NCBI RefSeq assembly: GCF_964340395.1
Contig: NC_135570.1
Location: 18,398,821-18,462,820 of the forward strand
Length of the DNA: 64,000 bases
Source of the DNA: Glandiceps talaboti
Taxonomy: Eukaryota; Hemichordata; Enteropneusta; Spengelidae
Direction of reading: 5' to 3'
In this document: positions 23,534 through 35,235 of the stretch, piece by piece
Layout of the letters: each line of letters begins with the position of its first letter
Position numbering within the stretch: the stretch's first letter is position 1
The notes under the pieces: model-generated
Told to the model about the DNA's origin: nothing
Seen by the model: only the letters and a program-made list of their open reading frames with translations
Database searches by the model: none
Made by a program: the position numbers and the translations under genes

Positions 23534-24060
23534 AGCACAACTGAACTTGTTCAGTAGTGCTATAGGGATCGCCCGGCGTCTGTCTGTCTGTCTGTCTGTC
23601 TGTCTGTGTGTGTGTGTGTGTAAATAACTTAAAGTCAAAAACCCCCGAACCGATTGCCATGATATTTGATGGGTCCATTACCTTGGGTGTCTAGTTGGGA
23701 AATTGTTCAAATCAAAATGATCGCATCACAGGTGTGTGATTTGGGTCTAAAAATGTGATTTTTGGTCAAAAAACTTAAACTCAGAAACTACTGGGCAGAT
23801 TGGTGTGAAATTTGGTGGGAACATTCTTGAGGGGGTAGAAAGTAAGATTTGTTCATGACATGATGATTCCATCAGTGATATGCAAATTAGGGCTAAAAAT
23901 GTGTCTTTTTGGTTGAAAATCTATAATACCAAAACTACAGAGCAGACTGGGCTGAAATTTAATGGGAATGCATCTAGGGATGTATGGATGAAGAAATATT
24001 AAGCATACAATGATTCTATGAGTGATATGCAAATTAGGTGTAAAAATGTTCATTTTTGGT
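23534..24060 (+). mobile_element. AGCACAACTG-family element, 3'-truncated
   Basis: It starts after GTTTTT with AGCACAACTGAAC and its hairpin partner, then (GTCT)n and (GT)n tracts and the conserved internal block. It breaks off at TTTTTGGTCA|GGGGCACATT, before the core repeats. Confidence 0.8.
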
Positions 24061-24420
24061 CAGGGGCACATTGCCAGATGACCCTGGGAAAGAAGCTGAA
24101 GACTGATACGTGTAGCCACAGTGGTGAGAATTTGAAAGTATCGAGTACCGATCGCGATGGTATACAATATCCTGGTATCAATACCCACATCAACATACAT
24201 AAATAATTTGCGAATGTACTTTGAATAAACGACAGTTGGTTGAATAATTTAAATGCGATGCACCTGTATTTGTCTGACTTGTTCTTTTCGCACACATTTC
24301 GCACACATGGTGTTGTAAGAACCACCGGTGGTTCTGCCAGAATCGCCTCTTTCCTGGCGATTCTTGAGAATAAACACTGCAAACAATAATATGATGACGT
24401 CATAAGTGTAGTTTAATGTT
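24061..24420. other. Unassigned segment with hairpins, possibly DIRS-like element end
   Basis: It lies between a broken repeat and a DIRS-like gag relic. It contains GAACCACCGGTGGTTC and a perfect stem AGAATCGCC/GGCGATTCT at about 24340-24366. It could be the downstream end of the antisense element, but no integrase or RT is seen. Confidence 0.35.
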
Positions 24421-25665
24421 GTATTTCTCACCTGGTCTATTTCTGTGACTGTCCTCTCCCCTCCCCTTTCTTCTTTGGGTTGGAGTATGAGCGCCACTGA
24501 GAAAAAGGCTTTGAACCTCTGTTTCCATAGCCCCTTCCTCTACTTGTGTATCTTCCACCACCTCTGTAATTTCCTCTGCTACGTCCTCTGAAGTTAGCAA
24601 TTCTTTTACCAACTTTGTTGGCTTCTGAAATGTCCTTTAAATGTTTTGAGATGTCATCTCCAAACAAATGTGTGGTAAAGCTAACAGTTGGTGAACACAG
24701 GTGCCTGTAACTGTCATTCAGTTCTGGCTTAGTCTCTCCTTCCCATATTCAGCATGAAATTTGCATGAGCTGACAATGCAATACTGTCAATACCTTTTGT
24801 TATTAGCTCAGATGTGTTGATGCCGTCAATTGTGCCAGCATTTCTTGCTTCTAACACAGTGTTCACTATCAACAAAGTCCCATTATGGACTTCACTATTG
24901 CCGTTTGTATTTTTTGTAGACGCATGTCACCAGACCGTGTTTATGAAGTCAACTGGTCCCATATCAGCCGATTAACTCTGGTGGTTTGAAGTATTCCACA
25001 GTTCTCTGGCCTTACTTTTGCTTCATATTTCTCCGCCTGTTTATCGTTATTTGTGATTCCTTCCTTGAACACTGTATTAACAATGTCTGCAAGCTGTGAA
25101 TTTATTGCACCCGCGCATTGTTCTTTCAGCTGCAAGTCTTGAGCGATACCAGTTAATAAACCATCTTTGTCAATGTCCTCAGAATTATCGGAAACTTGGA
25201 CATCTTCCGGGGCAAACAGTTGTTCAATTGCTGTATCAGTGTCATTACTACTAGACGTCTTGGAACGTTTTCGTCTTGGCTCATCAGTGAGTTCATCAGG
25301 AGGTGTATACCCATTAGGGTTATCCTCAAAGCCCCCATATTGACCACATGTTACGTTCGTAATTGTATTGTTAATTTGAGCAAATGAGTTTGCCATTGTC
25401 TCTTGCATACTCATCATTGACTGTGTCATGAGGTCAGTTAGAGTTCACATTTCTTTGAGCATAGGGATTTCTTACCCGCTGTGTCTGTTTGCCTGAACTT
25501 TTACTTGGAGTCGGGTTAGGGTTAGGGTATATAGTTCTTGTCCGTAGATTTTGAAGACGACGAGGTCTTAACCTTATACTGTATACCCGAGTTTGTCTTT
25601 TTTTTCGGGAAGAGGGTTAGGACCACTCAACTGAAGTAGGTCAAATTCTTTTTTGTCTTCCGCCA
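24421..25665 (-). pseudogene. Antisense DIRS/tyrosine-recombinase retroelement gag relic
   Basis: Minus-strand frames read in order. From 25665: MAEDKKEFDLLQLSG in a good start context (GGCGGAAGAC just after ATG). From 25429: an acidic stretch with PRRKRSKTSS and RPENCGILQTTRVNRLIWDQ. Then TRSGDMRLQKIQTAIVKS near 24930, VLEARNAGTIDGINTSEL near 24840, LFGDDISKHLKDISEANK at 24667, and an Arg/Gly-rich tail RGRSRGNYRGGGRYTSRGRG. RPENC...TRVN..IW and a Gly/Arg-rich C terminus are features I associate with gag of DIRS-type elements. Several frameshifts and stops, and no RT or recombinase, mark it as dead. Confidence 0.65.
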
Positions 25666-26391
25666 TGCTGAGACAGCTTGAAGATGAATTGTCAGCCTTA
25701 CAGAGCCCAACACGGTTACGTGTTTATGCGTCGAAAATTCGCAACACACTGAAGATTGCGTCACCACAACACTATCTCACGTGATCAGGAAGTGCATGAT
25801 AATGAGGTAGAATGGAAGTCTCTGTGCTTCCAACATGCTGTGCTACATTAATCCAATCAATTGTTTACTTTCCCTGTTTGTCACAGGTTCCATTTGTCCA
25901 TGGTCTTATATTGGCAGTTGTACTATATAGAAATAAGATAAATTTAAGATTTACTTTGACTTCTAGGAAGGCTTGTTTTGTGCAAACGTTTTGTTTAGAT
26001 GCAATAACTTTATATTAGTAATATTGTACACCCTGAACAGTATTGAATCTCTTATGGGGGAACATATTGCAGTTGTATACATGATAATACCAATCAAATT
26101 GATTTTTAGTTAGCACCCAAAAATCAACACCCTCGATGGCAATCATGATTTAAACCTGTTATTGCAATACTTATGGATAAGATTGATAACTGATTAACAT
26201 GTACAATGTCTGATTATTGGTAGTTTAACAATTCTCAGTGAAAATATTGTGGTTTTCTGATTGAAAAACAATACTACTGTTACAAACTATAGGAGTTTTA
26301 ACATTGTGACAGATAACTTTTGCTCAAGATGTAAACTTGTTACTACACTACCTACAGATAATTAACTAATTACCAGAAACAATTTCTTTTT
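25666..26391. other. Intron 5, unassigned
   Basis: The first about 130 bp may be the 5' leader of the antisense gag relic. The rest is AT-rich sequence with no recognised feature. Confidence 0.35.
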
Positions 26392-28003
26392 AGCACAACT
26401 GAACTGATATGGTGCAGTAGTGCTATAGGCATGGCAAAGTGTCTGTCTGGATGTGTGGATGTGTGTGTGTGTGTGTGTATAAAACAACTTAAAGTCAAAA
26501 ACTGGCTGACTGATAGCTTTGATATTTGGTGGTCATGTTACTTCTGGTGGGGGAAATTGTTCAAATGATAATGATTGCATCAGAGATGAGGGTTTTGGGT
26601 CAAAAAATGTGATTTTAAGTCGAAAAACTAAAACTCCAAAACTACAGATTGGCCTGAAATTTTGCGGGAACGTTCATAGGGGAGATTAAATTAAGATTTA
26701 TTCATGACATGATGATATGTGTTTTAGGTAAAAAAAAAAATGTGATTTTGGGTCACAAAACTGAAAGTTTAACTCAAAAACTAATGGGCAGATTGGCCTG
26801 AAATTTGATGGGAACGTTCTTAGGGATGTATAGATTAAGAGTTGTTCACGACATGATGATCCCATCAGTGATATGCAAATTAGGGCTAAAAATGTGCCTT
26901 TTTGGTCAAAACCTATAATTCAAAAACTACTGAGCAGATTGGGCTGAAATTTAACAGGGATGCATCTGTGGGTGTATAGCTGAAGAAATATTAAGCATAT
27001 AATGATCTCATCAGTAATATGCAAATTGAATTTTGGTCAAAAATTTATATCTCAAAAAGTATTTGGTCAATGAGACTGAAACTTGGTGAGATGTTTCTGG
27101 AAGTGTTATTCTGCAGATTTGTTTCAAAATACTTTGACACAATTGGTCCTAGCAACATGACCACGACCATAGCAACAACCAAATGGCAGTATATTTGGTC
27201 AAATAACATCATCTGGTAGGCAATTGAGTAAACATTCAAAAAATGTATGCAAATATCCCTAGCAACCATCACCATGCCCATAGCAACATCCAAAACGGTC
27301 GTGTATTTCACAAAGATAACAGATTAATAGACAAGTGAATAAACATTCAAAAAATGTATGTAAATTTGCCTAGCAATAAGACCACGCCCATAGCAACAGC
27401 CAAATAATCACATATATTGCAAAGATAACAGGAATTGAAAGACAAATGAATAAACATTCAAAAAATGTATACAAATGTGCATAGCAACAAGACCACACCC
27501 ATAGCAACAGTCAAATGATAACATATATTGCAAAGATAACAACAGGGATTAATACACAACTCAATAAACATTCAAAATATTATGTGAAATTTGCCTAGCA
27601 ACAATACCACGCCCATAACAACAGCCAAAATGTCATGTATATTGCAAAGATAACAGGAATTAAAAGACAAATTAATAAACGGTTAAAAATGTATGCAAAT
27701 GTGCCTAGCAACAAGACCACGCCCATAGCAACAGCCAAATGATCACGTATATTGCAAAGATAATAACAGGAATGCATTCACAAGTGAACAAAAACATTCA
27801 AAAATGTATGCAAATATATCTAGCAACATGACCCATAGCAACAGCCAAATGGTCGTGTATATCGCTAACATAGCAACATGATTGGATAGGTATTAAACTG
27901 GATAGTCATTTAGCAAATGAACACCTATTGTTAGCATGGACTAACATATGGATAAACATTTTTAAAAACTACAGTTGTGCTACAACAGTATTGACAATAT
28001 TTT
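26392..28003 (+). mobile_element. AGCACAACTG-family element, most complete copy with both ends
   Basis: It begins after CTTTTT with AGCACAACTGAACTG and the hairpin partner GTGCAGTAGTGCT. (GT)n, the conserved block, then about six core repeats of 111-114 bp follow (AAACATTCAAAAAATGTATG and ACCACGCCCATAGCAACAGC). It ends with CAGTTGTGCT at 27972-27981, the inverse of the first ten bases, and then TATTTTT. No open frame of note: non-autonomous. Terminal inverted bases, a hairpin at one end, an internal microsatellite and core repeats resemble Helentron-type HINE/pearl elements. Confidence 0.8.
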
Positions 28004-28169
28004 TATAAGTACATATAACTGACCAATTTTTACTGAATATATATTTGCTTACTTGATAACAATAATATTCCAGTTGCAGCTAATGTACCTTTTAACAAAG
28101 CGGGTTATAAACACAAGTAATCCAATCATTTATGTACATTCTGATATAATGTCAGTGATATCTCATTAT

Positions 28170-28970
28170 ACAGGCAAAAGGTAAATGCAAGCACTTTGAC
28201 TTTGTTGTTTCACTGGACATAGAACATAGTCTTATAAACATGGACTTTGACCATGTTGTTTCATTGGACATTTGACGCGGTCTTAAAAATGTGGACTTTA
28301 TGTTGTTTCACTGGACATATGACTTAATCTTATAAACATGGACTTTGATTATGTTGTTTCACTAAACTTATGACATAGTCTTGTAAACATGGACTTTGAC
28401 TTTGTTGTTTCACTGGGCATATTATGTACCATAGTGTTATAAAGATGGACTTCGACAATATTGTTTCATTGGACAAGTAACATAGTCTTATAATCATGGA
28501 CTTTGACAATGTTGTTTCACTGGTCATATAATATAGTCTTATAAACATGGACTTTGACTTTGTTGTTTCAGTGGACATGTGATGTAGTCTTATAAACATG
28601 GACTTTGACTTTGTTGTTTCAGTGGACATGTGATGTAGTCTTATAAATATGGACTTTGACTATTGTTTTATTGGACATGTAACATAGTCTTATAAACATG
28701 GACTTTGACTTTGTTGTTTCAGTGGACATGTGATGTAGTCTTATAAATATGGACTTTGACTATTGTTTTATTGGACATGTAACATAGTCTTGTAAATATG
28801 GACTTTGACTTTGTTGTTTCAGTGGACATGTAACATAGTCTTATAAACATGGACTTTGACTATTGTTTTATTGGACATGTAACATAGTCTTATAAACATG
28901 GACTTTGACTTTGTTGTTTCAGTAGACATGTATCATAGTCTTATAAACATGGTCTTTGTGTATGTCGTTT
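28170..28970 (+). repeat. 51-bp tandem array
   Basis: The unit contains CTTATAAACATGGACTTTGA and TGTTGTTTCAGTGGACATGT. It is 51 bp, with 48-bp variants (GACTATTGTTTTATTGG), about 16 copies. The 17-residue repeats in an open frame on the minus strand are a by-product of the period. Confidence 0.92.
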
Positions 28971-29282
28971 CACATTGTTTTTCAAGGTATCAAAACATGC
29001 TAAAATATTGTTTAAAAAAAAGAAAATACTCGCTTCTCACATTGCCACTTTAATGTTGAGTGAAATAACAGCTTTCTTGTCATTTTTAGATGAGTTTAAT
29101 AATCAATATGTGTATAGCCATCTTGATTGACATTATGCACAGCTCTTTTTTGGAAGTGTGCCCTTTTTTATTTCATTGTGTCATTGACCTATCAAGAGGG
29201 ATGGGGAGAAGGGGCGGCGGTCTTTAAGATCTTGTGTCAATTAATCAAATAACATTAGTATTCAATTTGTATCTGTTTGTAG
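28971..29282. other. Intron 5, 3' end
   Basis: Ordinary intron ending in TCTGTTTGTAG at 29282. Confidence 0.4.
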
Positions 29283-29384
29283 TTGGCCGTTGCAAAGAAT
29301 GACATCATAGCACTTCAAGCTATTAATGAGAAACTAAAGAAAGACAACGATTCTCTACGATGCGATCTTGAGAAGAAACTGGAA
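29283..29384 (+). CDS. RUFY: RUFY exon: coiled coil (exon 6)
   Basis: It encodes LAVAKNDIIALQAINEKLKK, then DNDSLRCDLEKKLE, 34 codons in phase 0 at both ends. The match to the family pattern ELA.AKN.I..LQEEN..L is clear, with a heptad-like spacing of hydrophobic residues. The donor is GAA|GTAAGT. A TTTGTCACAT array starts about 25 bp after it. Confidence 0.9.
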
Positions 29385-29409
29385 GTAAGTTGTTCTCTCT
29401 ATCAAATCA

Positions 29410-29875
29410 TGATTGTGTCATATTATTTGTCACATTTGTCACATTATTTGTCACATGTCACATCATTTGTCACATGTCACATCATTTGTCACATTTGTGA
29501 CATTATTTGTCACATGTCACATCATTTGTCACATTATTTGTCACGTGTCACATCATGTCACATGTCACATCATTTGTCACATGTCACATCATTTGTCACA
29601 TTATTTGTCATTGTCATTATTTGTCACATTTTTTGTCACTTTTGTACATAATTTATCACATTTGTCACATTATTTGTCACATGTCACATCTTTTGTCGCA
29701 TGTCACATTATTTGTCACGTCACATCATTTGTCACATGTCACATTATTTGTCACATGTCACATCATTTGTCACAGTCATGTCACATCATGTCATTATTTG
29801 TAACATTTGTCACATTACATGTATTTGTCACATGTCACATCATTTGTCACGTCACATTATTTGTCTCAATTCATA
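29410..29875 (+). repeat. TTTGTCACATGTCACATCA tandem array after exon 6
   Basis: Irregular copies of CATTTGTCACATGTCACAT and shorter CATTATTTGTCA units. The long overlapping open frames rich in His, Cys and Ile are artefacts of the repeat. Confidence 0.92.
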
Positions 29876-30010
29876 TTGTCAACATCTATTATATGCAATC
29901 ATACAATAATTTAATATGCCAACAAAGACAATATCACAATTTATTGCTTGACATTCTTGACCAAAATTTTTATGATGCCCAAGCTGGAGGCAATTTATCT
30001 CAACTTAAGA

Positions 30011-31950
30011 ACCAGATTTAAACTGAATGCCTTCCATAAGGGTATAGTCTTGCAATTTCATGATTTATGCAAGGATTTTAGCTCTATATCTGTGATTTTT
30101 CAAGTCCCAATGAAAGTTAGTTGTCAAAAATGTTGTTCAAATGCCCACCTCCAATTCTCGGCACAGAAAAGCTTGCCATCATCGACTTCACTTGGCTTTC
30201 GTGATCCCCTACATACACGGGATATGCACACCCATTTCCTCGGCAAATAATAAATGAAATTCAAACCCACATAATATTGCTATAATTACACATCTGAAAG
30301 TTTACATACTTCATGGTGAGCATCGTAACAGTTTAACAACTTTAATACAGTGAAGTGACACAGTGTTATTGCCCTACTTCGTAACTGGGTAAAGTGTATA
30401 CATTCTTGTTTCGACCTAGATTGACAGACACACCATCTGCTCCAAATCCACTAAGTTTCTGCTTCCAACTTTCGTCAACTTTCTCACATATAGTTTTTGT
30501 CCCACTAACACCACCATTGGCATGTGCATGTTGAACTGCCTTCTGTCCACTAAATTCACTACGAGTTTATAGTAGGTTTGTCTACTCGTCATATGTAGAC
30601 TATTTCACACGCCTGCATAGCAGCTATCAGTGTCGCCGTCAATCAAAATAGAAATACACTTGGCTTCATTTCTGATATCATTAGCTAAGTCATTCCCGAT
30701 TCGTCCAGTAATTGTTCCAATCACATTTGTGAGTGTTATCATAGGTTGGATTCAATAAATACGGGAAAATTGTCAAGATTTTGTTGAGTGGCACGCCTTC
30801 ACTGTACACTAATTATATAGAGGTCAATGTTATAGGTCATCAGTATCGATACATTGTTGTGAACCCACACAATGGACTGCTGAAAAGAAATATTGATTTT
30901 TACAAGGCAGTAAAAAACAGTGTTGAGGGCCAACGATTTCTTTGTAGGCTTGGTCTATTTTCCATATTTTGACCACATACATTTCGGTATAAATCATAGA
31001 TTATTACACTTGATAAATATGTGAGAGTGTATTTATATCCTGAGATACCGAGCTAGATATACGATTACAAGCCTTGCAATTGAAACAAACAGCGGTAGTG
31101 TGTTATTTGGAGAAATCGGAAAAGAACACTGTAAAAAGGAGATGGTTCAATATAATACTTCCTAAACTTCTAATTGAAAATCTAAAAAGATACGATTTCT
31201 CTTTATTCATCTGCAAATTAGTGTGTGAAATTTCAAAATGATATGTCCATATTTGACGAAATTGAAACGATGATAAATATTTCACCTGTTTGTGAACTCC
31301 GCACCTATTGTAAACCTATTTTAAGGCCAAGAAAAAGAAGAAGAATTGTTTTCTGGTGAGTTTGCATCACTTAAATACCCAGCTTCAATCTTCATTTTTC
31401 TCGTATTTGTCCAGCCAATGCAGAGTGCAGATCCAAGGGGAAACTCAAAATAACTCTCCCTACATTAATTGCTACTTTAGGGAAGACAGCTACATAAATA
31501 ATCATGAACAATAAAAAAAATTGCATCGTCACACCAGTTTAGACATTTCCTGACCAAAAACAACAACTTTTTTTTGTGTCGCCTTCAGGACTGATTATCG
31601 AAAATATGTCAATATCTTATTAAATCTAATAGCTATATAGATAATATTTTCAGGACAGATGCGCTTTGGTATTGCAAAAGTATGAACCAAATTACATTGA
31701 ATTCAAATTCTTGAGATATAGCCTAATTACCGAAAACCATTAATTACGTAAATGAATGGCTCATTAATATTCATTGGATGTTCACCAAAACCTAATCAGT
31801 TCTTGCCATTATCCTATGGAACACGTGTGCCAAATTTTGTTTGACTTGAGCCAGCAGGTTTGAAGAAAACAATGACACAGACATACAGTCAGACAGACAG
31901 ACAGACAGACTTTTCACCCCTAATGTATCGCCTTCCTTACGGAAGGAAAA
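30011..31950 (+). mobile_element. Hairpin-ended repeat, ACCAGATTTAAACTGAATGCC family
   Basis: The head ACCAGATTTAAACTGAATGC plus CTTCCATAAGGG recurs at about 33955, 47372 and 55567. The tail has (CAGA)n followed by CGCCTTCCTTACGGAAGG near 31930-31948, echoing the head motif as a terminal hairpin. The distal 500 bp (AAGATATAGCCTAATTACCG-like blocks) is shared with the AGCTCCCG family. The middle, 30,250-31,400, has no recognisable gene. Boundaries are inferred from head and tail motifs. Confidence 0.5.
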
Positions 31951-32088
31951 AAGGTTTTTTCATTCCCTATGTCTCCATTCCAAAATCTTGAACACGAATG
32001 ATGATTGTAGGCATGGCCACAAAGTGGAGACTTTCATGTGATCTTCATGTCTGTCATTGGTTTGTATGTAATATCACTTCATTGACAG

Positions 32089-32205
32089 ATTGCTAGAGCT
32101 GACATTGATGTAGAAAGAGAGACATATCAGACATCTAGGCAAGGATTGAATGAACTTTATGAAGAATCAAGAAAGAAACTTGACCAGGAAACTAACATCA
32201 GACTT
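32089..32205 (+). CDS. RUFY: RUFY exon: coiled coil (exon 7)
   Basis: It encodes IARADIDVERETYQTSRQGL, then NELYEESRKKLDQETNIRL, 39 codons, phase 0. ETYQ.SRQGL.E.Y.E.R..L..E..LR is the conserved RUFY coiled-coil block. The acceptor is CATTGACAG and the donor CTT|GTAAGT. Confidence 0.93.
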
Positions 32206-32283
32206 GTAAGTATTAAGAGTTTATCAATTCTATTCCCTTCTACAAAAATAATTTTTTGGATTCCTAAAAATGATTTCACAGCA

Positions 32284-32436
32284 ATTGTACCAGTGACAAG
32301 TTAATAGGTTTATAAAAGAGTACAGAGCATTTGTACCAGTGACAAGTTAATAGGACCTGGTTTATAAAAGAGTACAAAACATTTGTAACAGTGATAAGTT
32401 AATAGGTTTATAAAAGAGTACAAAACATTTGTACAA
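32284..32436 (+). repeat. 46-52-bp tandem repeat after exon 7 donor
   Basis: Three copies of TTTGTACCAGTGACAAGTTA plus TAGGTTTATAAAAGAGTACA start at 32284, 32330 and 32382, with a partial fourth at 32428. It begins 79 bp after the donor. Confidence 0.88.
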
Positions 32437-32772
32437 ATACAAATGAACAAATACAAACACCATATATCTTTGAACATGTAAGTAAAGACAGTTTGACACC
32501 AGATCATTAGGATACAATTTGTACTAATCTGTATACATCTACCACCATAAATGCACAAAATTATTAAAGTGTGCTTCAACAGGGACTTCAAGGGACAGAT
32601 AACTGCAATACTGACAAAAAAAACTGACATCAGCTCACACAGCAATTCAATTTTTAATGATTTTTTTTTTCTTTCTTAAATTCTTGCTTGTAAATTTACC
32701 TGCCAGGAAGTATTATACCTTTCAGTCAGCAATGACCTCTGACCTCAGTCTAATGTTCATTCCTTTTTGTAG
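32437..32772. other. Intron 7, remainder
   Basis: Ordinary AT-rich intron ending in CCTTTTTGTAG. Nothing else recognised. Confidence 0.4.
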
Positions 32773-32940
32773 GATGTTGAGAAGGAATTAGAACTTCAGA
32801 TTTCAATGAAGCAAGAGATGGAAATGGCAATGAGACTGCTAGAGAAAGATATCCATGAAAAACAAGATATAGTGGTATCACTTCGGAAACAATTAGAAGA
32901 CATCAAATCTATTAACATTGAACTTTATAACAAAATGCAG
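32773..32940 (+). CDS. RUFY: RUFY exon: coiled coil (exon 8)
   Basis: It encodes [20 protein letters not shown], then [20 protein letters not shown] and [16 protein letters not shown], 56 codons, phase 0. [19 protein letters not shown] is almost invariant in RUFY1/2, and this region also carries the conserved [15 protein letters not shown] block. The donor is CAG|GTACAA. Confidence 0.96.
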
Positions 32941-32987
32941 GTACAAAATGTATAAAGTTTAAGGTATTATCAACACTGTTGCATGTC

Positions 32988-33120
32988 ATATGTGTGTGTG
33001 GGGGGGGGAGGGGGGAGGGATGTGATGTGTGGGACGTTGTGTGGGTATGTGTCTGTGGTTGTAAATGTGAATGTGTGTAGGTGTGTGTATGTGTTGGTGT
33101 GTGTGTTTGCATGGATGTGC
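32988..33120 (+). repeat. G-run and GT-rich tract after exon 8
   Basis: Two long G runs (GGGGGGGGGGAGGGGGGAGG type) followed by interrupted (GT)n. It starts about 50 bp downstream of the exon 8 donor. Confidence 0.9.
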
Positions 33121-33282
33121 ATATGTATTCTGTATTTCAATTATCTGTGTATGGATGTTGTAAATATCAGTGTACTGTATATATGTGCACAGAGTAGAGT
33201 CAGCACTGTATTGTCTCTGTGTTAGTTCCATCTAAGCTGTGTACAATCAGTTCAACAGATTTCATTATCAATCATTTTGTAG

Positions 33283-33380
33283 CAATTTGATGGTTCCTTG
33301 AAATATAAAACTGAGCTAGTGTCAAAGTTAGAAGAGAAAACCAAACAAATGGTGGCCACTCTCAAAGAAATGGAGGAAAA
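33283..33380 (+). CDS. RUFY: RUFY exon: coiled coil (exon 9)
   Basis: It encodes QFDGSLKYKTELVSKLEEKT, then KQMVATLKEMEE, ending with two bases of Lys. The family counterpart reads S...LK.KNE....LEEKTN.....M.Q.E. The acceptor is CATTTTGTAG and the donor AAAA|GTGAGT. The Lys codon is completed by exon 10 after an 8-kb intron. Confidence 0.9.
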
Positions 33381-33950
33381 GTGAGTTTGCATTATGCTAT
33401 CTGAACATAAGAACAAATGTTTCTTGACATTCCATGTCGTCAAATTCATTTAGAATCATTGTGTATAGAGTGTTTTCAAGTTATCTACATCAACTTGACA
33501 ATCGTTTACGTATAGACAGACGATGGGTGGTATTGGTTGGGTTCAATATGACATTGGGTACACATATAACTTATGCTATTTTGACTCGAAGCACTAATGT
33601 TCTAGCCATGTTGGATACAAATAATATGGGTGCAAGTCTATCTGTAACCATACAGTTCTGTGTGCCTCATACCTGTGGACCATGGAGTAGCACACGGGAT
33701 TCTTTAGATTATTGAATCTGTGATTTATAAATATTCCTGAATATATTTCACTACCTTTTTATCTGTGATTATCCTCATTGGAGACATCGAGCCTCTCCTG
33801 AAATACTGTATTTGTTGAGGTATAGTTGGAAGAGACAGAGTACAGCTGCTAACCAATCATAAATGAATAACATAACAGAAAAAACAGTGAAAATGTTTAC
33901 TTTCAAGTAAAACATTTTGAACAATAGGGATTTCCAATTTTAAGATAACA
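33381..33950. other. Intron 9, proximal part
   Basis: No recognised repeat or gene. An open frame at 33434-33715 has no family resemblance that I can see. Confidence 0.35.
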
Positions 33951-33954
33951 AAAC

Positions 33955-35224
33955 CAGATGTAAACTGAGCGCCTTCTGTAAGGGAACCACCAATTATTAA
34001 AATTAAACTAAAAAAACTATGGTATAAACAAATTTGTGTTGCTGAGGAGAACTATGAACTTGGTATATACACCATGATAATTTTTATTTCTGAACGATGT
34101 GTACGTGTGAACCATGGTTAACCTCAAATGAATCTTTGAAGAGCATGTAGTGAACTGTAAGTTCACGTAATGTGTTCGATCCGGTAACAAAGCTGAAAAA
34201 AAAGGTTTCAGTTTGAGTGAGATGAAATGGTGAGATGGGTCTAGCGATGTGGTGTATTTATTTATCGCTTCGGCCATGAAGGAAGATGCTTCACCAAAAT
34301 GGCCGTGCTATTGATGGAGACCTTTTGTAAGACCACGTGTATAAGTAATGATAATATTTTGTAGTTTCTAAACTATCTAAGACGGCACATGAAAAGTGTG
34401 GAAACGTTTTGCATACGATGTGTTATATTCAAATTTGACAAGTAAGGCGTAATTTAGCTGAAAACCCACTCAACTTTGCAATTCAGATGTGAATCGCTTC
34501 TAGTTGCGTTTACATTGTAGGAATTGTAGGGTTTGGTTCACGCTGAATTCAATGTCACAAACACAGAAGAAGGAGCTCGAAAATCACAGCAAACGCTACG
34601 TACAATACATCATTCGACATGTTCGAATCATGGACGCCATCTTGCCATATTACACTTCATGCATACTCATTTGTCTTCATTGCATTCTCTCACGGAATTG
34701 AACTTCGTAAAGGTATAACTCAATTGAAATGTAGACACTAGAGCCAAAGGGAAGACCCGCTAATTTGGGCAGACTAGACACAATATCATAAAACCATTGA
34801 CAGCAACTGGCCACTGAGGGCAGCCTTCGAGTTTACTCAAATTAATAATATAGCGTAATTATATTAATTCATATTGTCTTTACACTTTAAAGTACATGAA
34901 CAAATGTATTTTCTTATGTTTGATGAATATACTAATTTTTATTGAAATTGAAGTATGGAGTCTTAAGATATTGCTTAATTGTTTGATTTCATTAATATGC
35001 AAATTTCTCTAATTAAACATTAACTGATCTGGCTCAAAACCTAATCAGGTCTAGCTATTACCCTAAAGATTATATATTCCAAATTTCATTACAATTGAGC
35101 CAGCTGAAATTTAGAAAATGATGACACAGACACACACATGAACAGACAGATAGACGGACGGACAGACACACATACAGACAGACATTCCCCTTTTAATACC
35201 TCCTGTACCCTTACGGGAGGTAAC
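33955..35224 (+). mobile_element. Hairpin-ended repeat (ACCAGATGTAAACTGAG head, CCCTTACGGGAGGTAA tail)
   Basis: The head motif of the 30011 family is at 33955. A tail with (CAGA)n and TACCTCCTGTACCCTTACGG is at about 35200-35224. The 34020-34450 section recurs in inverted orientation at 39140-39680. No coding content is supported. Confidence 0.5.
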
Positions 35225-35235
35225 TAGATGTGTAT

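Noticed and set aside
25512-25530. Interstitial telomere repeat (GGGTTAGGGTTAGGG)
   Set aside because: Only about two and a half copies; on the minus strand it lies in the antisense gag relic (reading PNPNP in one frame), so chance or codon bias explains it.
29413-30021. 202-codon His/Cys/Ile-rich open frame
   Set aside because: It translates the TTTGTCACAT array downstream of exon 6; overlapping frames are equally open.
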